Of a stretch of 64,000 nucleotides of DNA, positions 41,878 through 52,055 are shown in pieces (position 1 is the stretch's first letter; the number at the start of each line of letters is the position of its first letter). The notes under the pieces were generated by a model. That model had not been told where the DNA came from. It was given only the letters and a program-made list of their open reading frames with translations, and did not search any database. Position numbers and translations under genes: made by a program. The stretch comes from Eleginops maclovinus (taxonomy: Eukaryota; Chordata; Actinopteri; Perciformes; Eleginopidae): the NCBI RefSeq assembly GCF_036324505.1, contig NC_086361.1:6484828-6548827 (forward strand), read 5' to 3'.

Positions 41878-41912
41878 GTATACAGTATATGCTGCACACA
41901 TATACTGTATAC
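41878..41912. repeat. Perfect 14-bp inverted repeat, 7-nt loop
   Basis: GTATACAGTATATG (41878-41891) and CATATACTGTATAC (41899-41912) are exact reverse complements around CTGCACA. Confidence 0.93.
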
Positions 41913-42160
41913 AGTTTTGGAAGTATTAAACTAAGTTACATTTTGAGGGTATTGTATGCTCTCTTTAAAAGCTTTTTTACTTCACATTATTTGATAGATT
42001 TAGTTACTTTTACAGATTATTAGCTAATAAATAAACATAAAAATAATTATACTCAGAAATATCAAGCAGCAGTATAATTCAAAGTAGCTTTACCTTTACA
42101 AGTTACAATAAACGCCCTACTGCATCAACAATCATAATCCAATCATTTCATACATACACA

Positions 42161-42348
<188 letters not shown>

Positions 42349-42412
42349 ACTTTTGGTAGTTTGGCTTTTTTAGTAAGTCTATTTTGATGCCAGTATTCAC
42401 ACATCTACTTCA

Positions 42413-42722
42413 AAAGGCTATAGAGGACTCCTTTGTTTATTTCAGTAACATACTTACATCACTATGTGACATTTGCGCTTCTATTGGCTAGTTCTCAACA
42501 TATTGTATGTGATAGGCTACGGGGAGGGACATTTCTGACACATCTCTAAGCGGTTGAACAATCGTAACAGAGCAGGCTAGCTAACCAATCAGAGCAGATT
42601 GGGCTCTGGTTTCAGACAGAGGGTGAAAAGAGGTGCTGAAGCACAGGCAGTTTGAGAAAAATAAAGAGCTTTTTGAACATTAAAGCATGGAGACAGGTCC
42701 CAGTAGAGACACAAACCTGAAC
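42413..42722 (-). mobile_element. TTAA-type MITE copy, truncated at both ends
   Basis: Reverse orientation: GGACTCCTTTGTTTATTTCA, CTTCTATTGGCTAGTTC, CATCTCTAAGCGGTTGAACA, CTAACCAATCAGAGCAGATT, TCTGGTTTCAGACAGAGGGT, GCACAGGCAGTTTGAGAAAA and AATAAAGAGCTTTTTGAACA. It stops at CACAAACCTGAACTG, without the terminal GCATAATAGGGCCCC. Confidence 0.88.
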
Positions 42723-43549
42723 TGTAACAGAGTATTTTTACAATTTACAATTTAGTATTGCCACTCTTAAACTAAATTAATCTGAGCACTTCCTCCACCA
42801 CTGACTGTATATTATAGTCAATGTACAGAACTTAACTCAAGCTTAATATAAAATCACCTGCAAACAAAAGCACATACAAAGTAACCTATTCTCGTTTTCC
42901 CTGCAGTGTCTCCATGGAAATCAATTTGGACTGGACAGGGAAGAAGCAGAGTAGAATGAGTGGAGCAGCTAAATTCCCCCCATAGTCAAAGCGTTGCTGT
43001 TTTAAAAAGTTTAGTCGTTTCTCATGTGGTTTCTGCCTTTGTTTGTTTTCTTCTATGACTGTAATTGGCCTTTTATTGTGCGAGCTGAGCAGAAATAAAA
43101 TTGACAACGTCGCCGTTTAGCAGAGCGATTGGACCTGTGGCTGTTAGGAGCCGCAGACCTCGAGTAACCCTCTTGTTCAATTTATGCCTTGTCTATTAGG
43201 TAAGAGCCGTACAATTTATAATTTTCAGCCAGGAAGAAGAGATTGTTTATTGTGTTGTATTTGTATTAACTGCATCACAACCGTGGCTATGGAAATCTGC
43301 TGAACACATAACAGCAATGTAACGCTTAGTGCAGATAACACCATCATCAGAACTGCTGCTACATCATCAATTTTTCTATATGTTGCATTAAGGGAGACAA
43401 CACCTACGCTGTTTGTCACTAAAAGCAATAAATATAACACATATCACTGGGCATTTACAAAGAAGGGTAGCATGAAAAAAAAGAAAAGTGATGCTGACAA
43501 AGTAAATGCTTCTAAATTCTGTGATCATCGCCAACAAGCCATGTGTTTT
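42723..43549. other. Gene-free stretch, nothing recognised
   Basis: No gene or nameable repeat is seen. Confidence 0.5.
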
Positions 43550-43792
43550 ATAATGCTTGCAAAGGGTCTGACGTTGCTATGCAACAATAACAAGCTAACC
43601 ATATAATCTGATCTTCTTCTTAGTGTGTATTTAAATATTGTCCGTGTCCACATGCCCATAATTACCATGTGACATTTTAGTTGAGGCCCACATATAATTA
43701 ATATTCAGGAATCAACAGACAGATCTTACAGCTCTGGATAGCCCTACGCTATAATAGTCAAATTCTCCTCCATATTTACTTTAGATATTTAA

Positions 43793-44187
43793 AGGGGCCC
43801 TTTCATATTTGTATTTTGTGCCTCTACTGTAACATGTTTACATGCTTTAATGTTCCAAAAGGTTTTTATTTTTCTCATACTGCCTGAGCTGCAGCACCCC
43901 TTTTCACCCTCTGTCTGAAACCACAGCCCAGTCTGTTCTGAGTGCTCTGATTGGTTAGCTGGCCGGCTCTGTTGTGATTGGTTAACCGCTTATTGATGTC
44001 CCGGACCATAGCTTATCACTTGTTGCAGCACTAGCCAATAAAAGCGCGAGTGTTACATAGTCATTTTAGTTAGGGGGGGAGGGGTTAGGGTTTGGGATTT
44101 TAGCCTTTGCAGACCATTTACATGCACAAAAACCTTTAACACACTACAAAAAAAGTGAAAATCCCCAAAAAGCATAATAGAGCCCCT
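43793..44187 (+). mobile_element. TTAA-type MITE, best copy, 395 bp
   Basis: Bounded by TTAA on both sides (43789-43792 and 44188-44191) with ends AGGGGCCC and its imperfect inverse ATAGAGCCCCT. Internal order: CATATTTGTATTTTGTGCC, CTCATACTGCCTGAGCTGCA, CTGTCTGAAACCACAGCCCA, ATTGG (43950), ATTGG (43977), CCAAT (44035), GCCTTTGCAGACCATTTACA, AAAAAGCATAATAGAG. It has no ORF. At least eleven relatives lie in this window. TTAA targeting suggests mobilisation by a piggyBac-type transposase, although the termini are not standard piggyBac, so the superfamily is uncertain. Confidence 0.88.
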
Positions 44188-44191
44188 TTAA

Positions 44192-44544
44192 CCCTTAAGA
44201 GTCGACGATCACGCCAGCGTGATCAGATAACGTGAAATGTTCATACCGGCGCTGCATAATAATAACAGTCCGGACAACATTGCCGGCTGCTTCTGTCGAA
44301 AGCACTGGCTTGGAACCGTAAAAACTCTTTCTCAAAATCCTTTTTTGCGTTTTTTGTGTGATTTTGGGTCCAGAATGTTTATATAGTATGTCAAAATAAA
44401 AAAATAACTATCAGGTTATATAGGTGAGGTTGTCCTGAAAAAAGATACCAAACATTGACATCATAAACATTTCTTGATGAGATTTAATAAGACAAAAAAA
44501 AAGTAGCATGAAAACGGCCAATTTAGCCCAAAGGCTCCAAAGGG
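44192..44544. mobile_element. piggyBac-like MITE, 353 bp
   Basis: Starts CCCTTAAGAGTC and ends GGCTCCAAAGGG, flanked by TTAA at 44188-44191 and 44545-44548. The imperfect terminal inverted repeats begin CCCTT, and the TTAA duplication fits the piggyBac superfamily. Its left TTAA is the same four bases that form the right target site of the neighbouring MITE, so one element inserted into the target duplication of the other. No ORF. Confidence 0.85.
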
Positions 44545-45750
44545 TTAAGGATGAATGGGAAGAAACCTACTGGCCGTGATTGGTGGTTTCCTGTCACATG
44601 ACATTCAACTGAAGACAACGTTTAAATGGAAGGAACAACGTTTAAATAATAAGTTTTCTCGCAAAGTTATTCTAAAATCCAATTCATTATCAACTTTATG
44701 ACCATCCATCGATGCAACTGCAAAAACACTAGCAATCAGGGGGTCTTGAGTTAAAATAAAGAACGGTTCGATGAGCATTATGTCAATTTCTGAGCTCAAA
44801 ATCATGTACGTATATGAGAAATAGGAAAAAAGTCCTACCAAGAACTAATGAACAACTTGAGCAGAATACAATGTGTGTTAATCAACTGTGACTACTATTT
44901 ACAAAACTAATATCATACAATTATTATCTTGTGATTATATTGCTCTAATTAGGATAATCATTTAAATATTGTTTACTTGATTAGGGTCGCAACAGTAAAA
45001 AGATTATTAGTGTGCATGTTGATGTGCCAATTTACTTTATAAGGGAGTATTGTCAATTTGTGTGTGTGTGTGTGTGTATGTGTGTGTGTGTGTTTCACAT
45101 GTCCAAAGTTTCGGCTGTTTTGTTGTGAAAATTTGTTAGCAGCAGTTTGAACAGTATGCAACATGACAGACATGACAGTTGTCACAGGTTATTAGCAGAT
45201 TTCCAACATTGCGTTTTAATGAATTTTCAAGATAACATACCTTCTCTGAGTTTTGAATGACATGTTTTGTTTGCAGAGGTGAATCTGAGATCATTCTTGA
45301 AAAAACTAAACAATGACAAGAATAAGGAATAAATTCCTGCCTTGACACAAATTAAAACTGCTTAAGGTAACTTAAGTTAAGAGCACGTTAGCATCAAGGT
45401 TGTTTGGAGGGGGTCATTTAAACTCTGGAGTGTTGGATGTTTTAGATTCAATATGCCAAAACTTTACAAAGTGGTATCATATTTTGAAAGTGTGTAATAT
45501 TATTAAACATATACATGTACATGTATTTGGTCATAATGCTTGCAAAGGTCTGACGTTCTAGCACATAACAGCTAACCATGTAACTGATCTTCTTCTTAGG
45601 TGATCTCATATTGTCCTGTCCACATGCCTAATTACCATGAATTTAGTTGAGCCCCTATAATTTAATATTCAGGAATCAAGACAGACTTACAGCACTGGAT
45701 ACCTACGCATAACAGTCATATCTCCACTCCACTATTTACTTTAGACTAAA

Positions 45751-46105
45751 GGGCCTTTCATATTGTATTTGTGCTCTACGAACAATGTTAACCTGCCAGT
45801 GGAACTGATCTCAAAAGGTTTAATTTTTATAAATCCTGAGGCAGCACCCCTTATTCACATCTGTCTGAAAACCACAAGCCCAGTCTGTCTGAGTCTCTGA
45901 TGGTGCTGGCCGGCTCCATGTGATGGTTAACCCGTTTGGAGTCCGGACCATAGTATCACTGAGCAGCACTGAGCAAAAATGCGCAGGTACCAACATCTTA
46001 GTAGGGGGGGACGGTTAGTGTATGGGATTAGCCTTTGCAGACCATTACATGGACACAAAACTTTAAACTACAAAAAGTGAAAACCCAAAAAGCATAATCA
46101 AGCCC
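45751..46105 (+). mobile_element. TTAA-type MITE copy inside the degraded duplicate
   Basis: Counterpart of 43793-44187 with the same block order (GGGCCTTTCATATTGTATTT, CTGTCTGAAAACCACAAGCC, GCCTTTGCAGACCATTACAT, AAAAAGCATAATCAAGCCC), but with many small gaps. The ATTGG/CCAAT boxes of the intact copy are broken here. Confidence 0.85.
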
Positions 46106-46109
46106 TTAA

Positions 46110-46413
46110 CCCTTAAGAGGACGTTCTCGCCAGTGATCATAACGTGATGCTCCATACCGCCTGCAAAATAACAGTCCGGTACAACTTGCCGGCCTTCTGC
46201 GAAAGCACTGCTTGACGTAAAAACTCTTTCGAAATCCTTTTTGCGTTTTTAGGGATTTGGGCCAGAATGTTTATATGTATGTCAAAATAAAAAAATAACT
46301 GTTTTAGGTGAGGTTGTCCTGAAAAAAGATCAAACATTGCATCAACTTTTTGATGAGATTTAATAAGACAAAAAAGTGCATGCCAAAACAGGCCATTACC
46401 CAAGGCTCCAGGG
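46110..46413. mobile_element. piggyBac-like MITE copy inside the degraded duplicate
   Basis: Counterpart of 44192-44544: left TTAA (46106-46109) then CCCTTAAGAGGACG, right end CAAGGCTCCAGGG followed by TAAG instead of TTAA. It is about 50 bp shorter than the intact copy through scattered small deletions. Confidence 0.82.
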
Positions 46414-47439
46414 TAAGCATGGATTGGGAAGAACACCATGCGTTTGGTGTGTTTCTGTCACAATGACATTCAACTGAAGACAACGTTAAAGGAAGGAAGA
46501 CAGGGCCTTTAAATCTAGATTTTTCGCAAAGTTATCAAAATCCATTCATTATCACTTTATGCCATCATCGTGCAACTGAAAGACCTGAATCTGGGGGTCT
46601 GAGTTCAAATAAGACGGTCGATGACATATGTCCAATTTCTGAGCTCAAATCATGTAGATATGAAAAGGAAAAGTCCTTCAAGAACTTTAAGGAACCTTGA
46701 GCAGAACATGTGTGTTAATCACTGTGACTACTATTCAAAACATATCATAAATTATATCTTGTGATGTATTGCTCTAATTAGATAATCCATTTATATTGTT
46801 TACCTGAAGGTCGACAGCTCCAAGATATTAGGCAGTTGAGTCCCATTTACTTTATAAGGGAGATCTGTCATTTGGGGTGTGTAATGTGGTGTTTCACAGT
46901 CCAAAGTTCGGACGTTTTGTGTGAAAACTTGTGTTAGCACATTTGACAGACAACATGACAGCTGCAGTTGTCCACAGGTTATTAGCAGTTTCCAATTGCG
47001 TTTTAATGAACTTTTCAAGTAATACTTCTCAGTTTGAATGACTGTTTTGTTGCAAGATGAATCTGAAAATCAATTCTTGAAAAATCAAACAATGACAAGA
47101 TAAGGAATAAATTCTGCTGATCACAAATTAAAATGCTTAGTAACTTAGTTAGCACTACTCATTGTTGAGGGTCATTTAAACTCTGAGTTTGATTTTAGAT
47201 TCAAAGCCAAACTTTTAAAGTGGTATCAATTTTGAAAGTGTGTAAATATTATTAACATGACCTCATGTATTTCTACATCTCACAGGATAAGTGGATGGTG
47301 AAGGCTTCATGCTCATGTAAAATGGCCAAGCAGAGAAAAAAAAGACCAAATTTGTAAAAAGAAGGATAGTACCAATCATGTATTATAAAAAAATACATAA
47401 AAAACTAATATACACACATGTGTAAATTGTATATGTGTT

Positions 47440-47515
47440 TCAACTGTGTAAAACAGGAAAACTCATCACGATATCCCAGATATTTCCCCATCTGTGGGAC
47501 TAATAAAGGATTTCA
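47440..47515 (+). mobile_element. LINE 3' terminal fragment
   Basis: ATATTTCCCCATCTGTGGGAC then TAATAAAGGATTTCAG has the same design as the other LINE ends here: an ATTTCCCC...GGG mini-stem, then TAATAAAGG. Nothing coding is attached, and the left boundary is unclear. Confidence 0.65.
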
Positions 47516-48491
47516 GACTCTGACAATAATCTGCTCATTATTCATCCACATTTTACGTTTACTGCAGCATGGTGTTATTAGTTGGGTTAATTGTAAAGTT
47601 TATCATTTGTTCTGTCCTTATGGTTGTGAATTGAATATATTAATACAAATACATAAATGATGTCAGTTAGTCAGGGGTTGTCAGTTTACTATATGTAAAG
47701 GAAATATGTCTCTGGGGTAAAGTTTTGAGACAAAAGAACCAGTGAAATGTTGTGCTGCAAGTTGTGTGAACTGCTTTTTTGAGTAAAGTTGGATATTTAA
47801 AATAGTTTTACACAACTGTAGAACAAACCCCAAAATTGCAAACATACATTTTCTTCCAAGACACCAAAACTCAAGGGTATGTAATGATGCTAATATTTAA
47901 CTTTATTCTCTAGTGTAGCTCCCTCACTGGCAAGCACAGAAAGGAAATGTGCAAACAAGTTTGTGATGTTTACCTACAACAAAACTCGGAGGGATGACAG
48001 TTTAAATATCCAATAAACATGCAGCCTGTGAATCCATGTGTCTTGTAAACAACTCCATCAGTATAAAACTAAATATACAATGTTGTTTCACAGTGGTCCT
48101 CTGAACTTTCTCAAAACTTCTGCAGTGAGAGCATAGCATTTAACACTGAGCTGAGTAAAATTACTTTTAATGATATAAACTGGTCCTCATGCATATGTTG
48201 CACAGGCAAGTGTGTTACAAACAACCAGAACTCCCGCTTGACATGTGTGAAACTCCTCCACTTGATATATTGTGTTTCATGTAGATAATTTCCCTGTCTG
48301 TCAGTCTTCTCTGGCTGTGAGCTTCCACCTACACATAGTAATTAGGTGTCTCTTTGCTCTCATATTTCCTACGGTAATTTCTATTTAGAGTGGAAATTGA
48401 TGTAAAGACCAAACGGAATGCAAAAAAAACATTTTAAAAAACTGCCTACATCACCGTAAGGAAGAATCTGAAATACATTTTCGTACACAAT
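47516..48491. other. Gene-free stretch, nothing recognised
   Basis: AT-rich, without a gene or nameable repeat. Confidence 0.5.
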
Positions 48492-48821
48492 TGCTTGTCT
48501 AAGGCTAAAATGTCTCCCAAAGACTCAGACTGGATTACTGTGTTTACTTCCGTAACATAGTGACGCCACTATGTACTGTAACACTCACTCTTATATGTCT
48601 TCTTTTTTCTATATAAGTGGTTCACCAATAACAAATGAGCTGGCCAGCTGACCAATCAGAGCAGACTAAGTTCTGATTTCATACAGAGGGTGACATGAGG
48701 TGATGCAGCATAGGCAGGATGAGAAAAATGAATACTTTCTGAAAATTAAAGCATGTAAACAGGTCACAGTAGAGGCACAAAATAAATATATGAACCTGAA
48801 AATGAGCAGAATAGGGCCCGT
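48492..48821 (-). mobile_element. TTAA-type MITE copy, diverged
   Basis: Reverse orientation: TCTAAGGCTAAAATGT, GTTTACTTCCGTAACATAGT, ATAAGTGGTTCACCAATAAC, CTGACCAATCAGAGCAGACT, GATGCAGCATAGGCAGGATG, ending CTGAAAATGAGCAGAATAGG and GCCCG before TTTAA (TTAA 48822-48825). It retains both CCAAT segments. Confidence 0.85.
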
Positions 48822-48825
48822 TTAA

Positions 48826-49689
48826 AGATAACGGCCTATAGTTTTTGCAGAGCATCAGAAACCAATTGTTAATGCAGACAAAACATAAAAAATGTGTCAA
48901 GATAACAATTGTGGGATTAAAACTGAAGTGGAAGCTCCATTGAGATGATTTTCTAAACAGCAAATGGCGTTGAAGATTTCAGCATACCCTCTGGTGTTTG
49001 ACGAGTTTGTATACATCTGGGAAAAGACCAAACAGCTTTCACATGTCAAAGCCACAGATGCATCTGAATCACAGTGGAAAAAACCTGAACTAAATCGTTA
49101 AAACGCTGAGGGAAAATATCCCACAGCACTGAAATACACTGAGTAAGAAGGCAAGATCATAGAGAACATTTGGCTTTGACAGCGAGGAATGAGAGAGATT
49201 AGAGGATTATAGCTTCCTGGATGTTACTGATAGATCAAAGATGTGTATACAGAAGGTAGGCCTTTTAGAGATGAAGAATGCTTATTATTCTCATTGACGC
49301 AAATGTATCCATTTTGATGGGATTTGAAAGAGTTTCTGCAACCAAAAGGTCATGGAACAGAATCAGCACGGCATACAGAGGAGAACAACTGCAATTAAAA
49401 TTCATGTCTGTGCAAAATGTCCTCACTTTTGAGCAAAATGTTTCTAATTAGCATATGAATTATTGAGTTAAATTGTGTTTTGTGAGTTCAAAGGGACCTT
49501 GACCTTGACCACAAAAATTAAATCAGTTCGTGCTTGAGTCCAAGTGGAGGTTTGAGCCAAATTAGAATACATTTTCTAAGGCTTGGGAAAAAATGGGAAG
49601 GGAGATCTCGGTGAATTTGTACACCAAAATCAAACTTTATCCTTGTGTCCAAATAAATGTTTTCTACTTATTTTGATGAAACTCTCACA
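48826..49689. other. Gene-free stretch, nothing recognised
   Basis: No gene or nameable repeat is seen. Confidence 0.5.
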
Positions 49690-50640
49690 CTACATCTCTT
49701 GCTGTGAATGGATCAGGCCCTTCCTACATCCACGACATAATTTAATCATAATTTCCAGCATTATGCAATCGCCAATCGTCTTGCTGCGCCCTCACTGCGA
49801 TTTGGACCCAAGAACCCCTCAACTAAAACCAGCCTGTTTGGTATCCTAGCTCCAGAATGGTGCAACAAGCTCCCTAATGATGTCATGATGGCCGAAAGTT
49901 GACATCTTTCATCGCAGACTGAAACCCACCTGCTTAACCTGTATCTAAGGTAAGTAAATAAATAAATTCCCTGTATGCATGTGGAAACGTTTGTTTTATT
50001 TGAAGCCAATGCAGTAACTGTCAGGGATTGGAGAAAGGACCCAGGTGCAGAAGCAATAGAGGAGGCAGGGTTCCAACATAACAAAGGGCAAGCTTTTATT
50101 TATAAAAAAAGCTGTTAACAAAATTGCAGAGAAAAAGTAAAACTAAGGAAAAGTATCAAATTAAAACACGGACAAACCAGTGGAAGAGGGAGGGCTGAAA
50201 AAGGGAGATCCTAAAGGGTTCAGGGAACAGGCAAACGACAAATAACGACGACGCGACAAAGAACACAAAGGAAAGCCCAGACTAAATACAGAGGAGGGTA
50301 ATCACAAGACAAAAAACAGCTGGGAAGGGGGAGGAGAAACACAGGGGCAACAGGTGAGCACGATTAGACAATCAGACTGGAGGGAAACTAAAGACAGGAA
50401 GTAAATAGACAAGACAGGAAGTGACAAAACAAGATACATTTCAAAACAAAACCGTAAACTACAAATACCAAAACTGAGATCCTAACAGTAACACTTGCAC
50501 CTGTCTGCTTATTGAGAGCTAATGTACTTGCAGGATTCTTGCTTTTCTGAGATTGTTTCCTCATAGAAGAACACACTTACTGTAGGTTACTTTGGCTAAA
50601 AGCGTCAGCTGCATGAAATGTAATGCAATGTTAAGCAAGC
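49690..50640 (+). repeat. Old fish interspersed repeat split by the LTR insertion
   Basis: The left part (to 50018) contains CTCCAGAATGGTGCAACAAG and CTCCCTAATGATGTC, a degraded version of the fish repeat block that translates roughly as W-N-E/K-L-P near the C-terminus of a retroelement protein. The right part (50493-50640) ends TACTGTAGGTTACTTTGGCT and AAAAGCGTCAGCTGCATGAA, the block commonly seen as TCGCTTTGGATAAAAGCGTC. The two halves make one collinear element once the LTR at 50019-50487 and one target copy are set aside. Frameshifts and stops show it is long dead. Confidence 0.7.
50019..50487 (-). mobile_element. Solo LTR, Gypsy-type, 469 bp
   Basis: Begins TGTCAGG and ends CCTAACA (the canonical TG...CA of an LTR, with 7-bp imperfect inverted ends). 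It is flanked by a perfect 5-bp duplication GTAAC (50014-50018 and 50488-50492). On the minus strand the order is: TGTTAGG, a GTATTTAGTC TATA-like segment (about 50283-50292), an AATAAA polyadenylation signal (50095-50100), a short R/U5-like end with GCACCTGGGTCC, and CCTGACA. That is the normal U3-R-U5 layout and fixes the orientation. There are no internal retroviral-type genes, so it arose by LTR-LTR recombination. The family call rests on recalled similarity of the GGGTCC...TGACA end to fish Gypsy LTRs. Confidence 0.88.
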
Positions 50641-51839
50641 TTCCTCATTATAGGTCTAAGATATCATGTTCAAGAGAATGTTGCATTTGGACAGACAGAC
50701 GGAAACCCGAATGAACAAACTGAAAAACTACATGGCAACGGGAAAACATTCTGCCTCCGACTATGGCTCTAAATAAGTCAAAAGTATGCTAAAACTTCAG
50801 AGATCTATCTCGTCTAGTGTAATGGATATAGATTCTTTGGTCGAGTATTGGCCCTAATGTGAACATCAAACAACTTGAAACGCTGGAACAAGATATTAAA
50901 GACTTAAGACAGAGAGAAATAAAGAGTTTTTCAAGCCTTAAAGCTACTTTCAAGTAGAAGCGGACCTTTTAGGGTCACAAGTACGAGGACTCCAACAGAT
51001 ACTACAGAAACACTGCAGGAAGTTTGTCTCTGCTGCTTTAATTTTGAACCGAAGTCTCTGTTATTCCTTCTCCAAAGCTTCTCTGCTTGCATACAATCCC
51101 AGGGAGTCTTATTTAAAACTCCATGTGCTATTATGTACCATTGCATCATTGCACACACTTTCAAAGACCATAGTATAATCTCAGAACCAATTTTTGTATA
51201 AATCCTTTCTACTTTAATAACACATTAATATAAAAATAATAGGGGCAATGCAATGGGAAAAAGTAAGTATCTGCAGTGAGCGTAATGATGCATAGATATA
51301 GAGAGCATTCCTTCAGGTGGTGACAGCAGTGGTGGAGGCGTCAGTCCGTGGTGTGTGAAAACACGTATATTCAAGTTGAACAGGTTGCACTGAAGCCTGC
51401 TGCAGAACACTAAGGTCATTTTACCCCAAAGTTGGGTCAATTACACATCAAACTCTTTTAATTAAAAGTGAACTCTTTCTTTGTTTAATCAAAGTTAAAA
51501 CAGTGTTTGCAAACTGACTCATTCTTTGGTGCTGGGGAGGATAAATATAGACACAGTTGAAGTTAAATCACCGGGGACGATAACAAGAACCAGGTCTGAT
51601 TATAAAGTAACGTTTGGACCTACAAGAATGTAATACTCAGGCGTCTTATCTCAACAATGTTTTTGAAATAATAAGAAAGTGTTGTTAATCTCACTGAAAA
51701 TCAACACCTTAATCGGCAACAAGAATTAGCATTGTTGACAACTGGATCCTTTTTTTAAAAGTATTTCTGTTTAATCATATTATCTTTTCTAACATTTGGA
51801 CTCTGTGTAAATGTTTAATCTTTTAATCTATGCACACAG
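50641..51839. other. Gene-free stretch, nothing recognised
   Basis: No gene or nameable repeat is seen. Confidence 0.5.
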
Positions 51840-52055
51840 CATGATTGTATTCTTCCTGGGGAAGGGATCCCTCCTCTGTTGCTCTATTCAAGGGCTCTTC
51901 TATTTTTTCCCCATTGTTTGTGGGGTTTCTTGGGAGTGTTTCCTTGTACACTTAGGGGGTCTAAGGATGAGTGTCGTATTCTGTATAAACTGCAAAGCCC
52001 CCTGAGACAAATGTGTGATTTGTGATATCGGCTAAATAAATGCAATTTGAATGCT
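51840..52055 (+). repeat. Common fish retroelement 3' end, degraded
   Basis: Blocks in order: GGGATCCCTCCTCTGTTGCT, CTTCTATTTTTTCCCC, GGGTTTCTTGGGAGTGTTTC, GGGGGTCTAAGGATGAG, GCCCCCTGAGACAAATG, TGTGATTTGTGATATCGGCT, AAATAAATGCAATTTGAATG. I recognise this as a widespread fish repeat ending in a WTATATAAATAAAATTGAATTG-like tail. The exact LINE family is not certain. No coding part is present. Confidence 0.75.

Larger units (their letters stand above)
43550..45528. repeat. Tandem duplication, left (intact) copy
   Basis: About 1,979 bp that recurs in the same orientation and order at 45533-47272. Within it lie two DNA-element insertions (43793-44187 and 44192-44544), then unique-looking sequence with a short GT array (45059-45094). 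This copy looks undamaged: MITE ends, homopolymers and TTAA duplications are all present. Confidence 0.92.
45533..47272. repeat. Tandem duplication, right copy riddled with small deletions
   Basis: Collinear with 43550-45528 but only about 1,740 bp. The shortening comes from very many 1-4 base losses spread evenly, often one unit of a homopolymer or dinucleotide run, plus some insertions and substitutions. The GT array of the left copy is reduced to scattered GTGTG. Indels appear at least as common as substitutions, which is unlike ordinary neutral decay and like uncorrected long-read error. It carries no gene. Confidence 0.9.
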
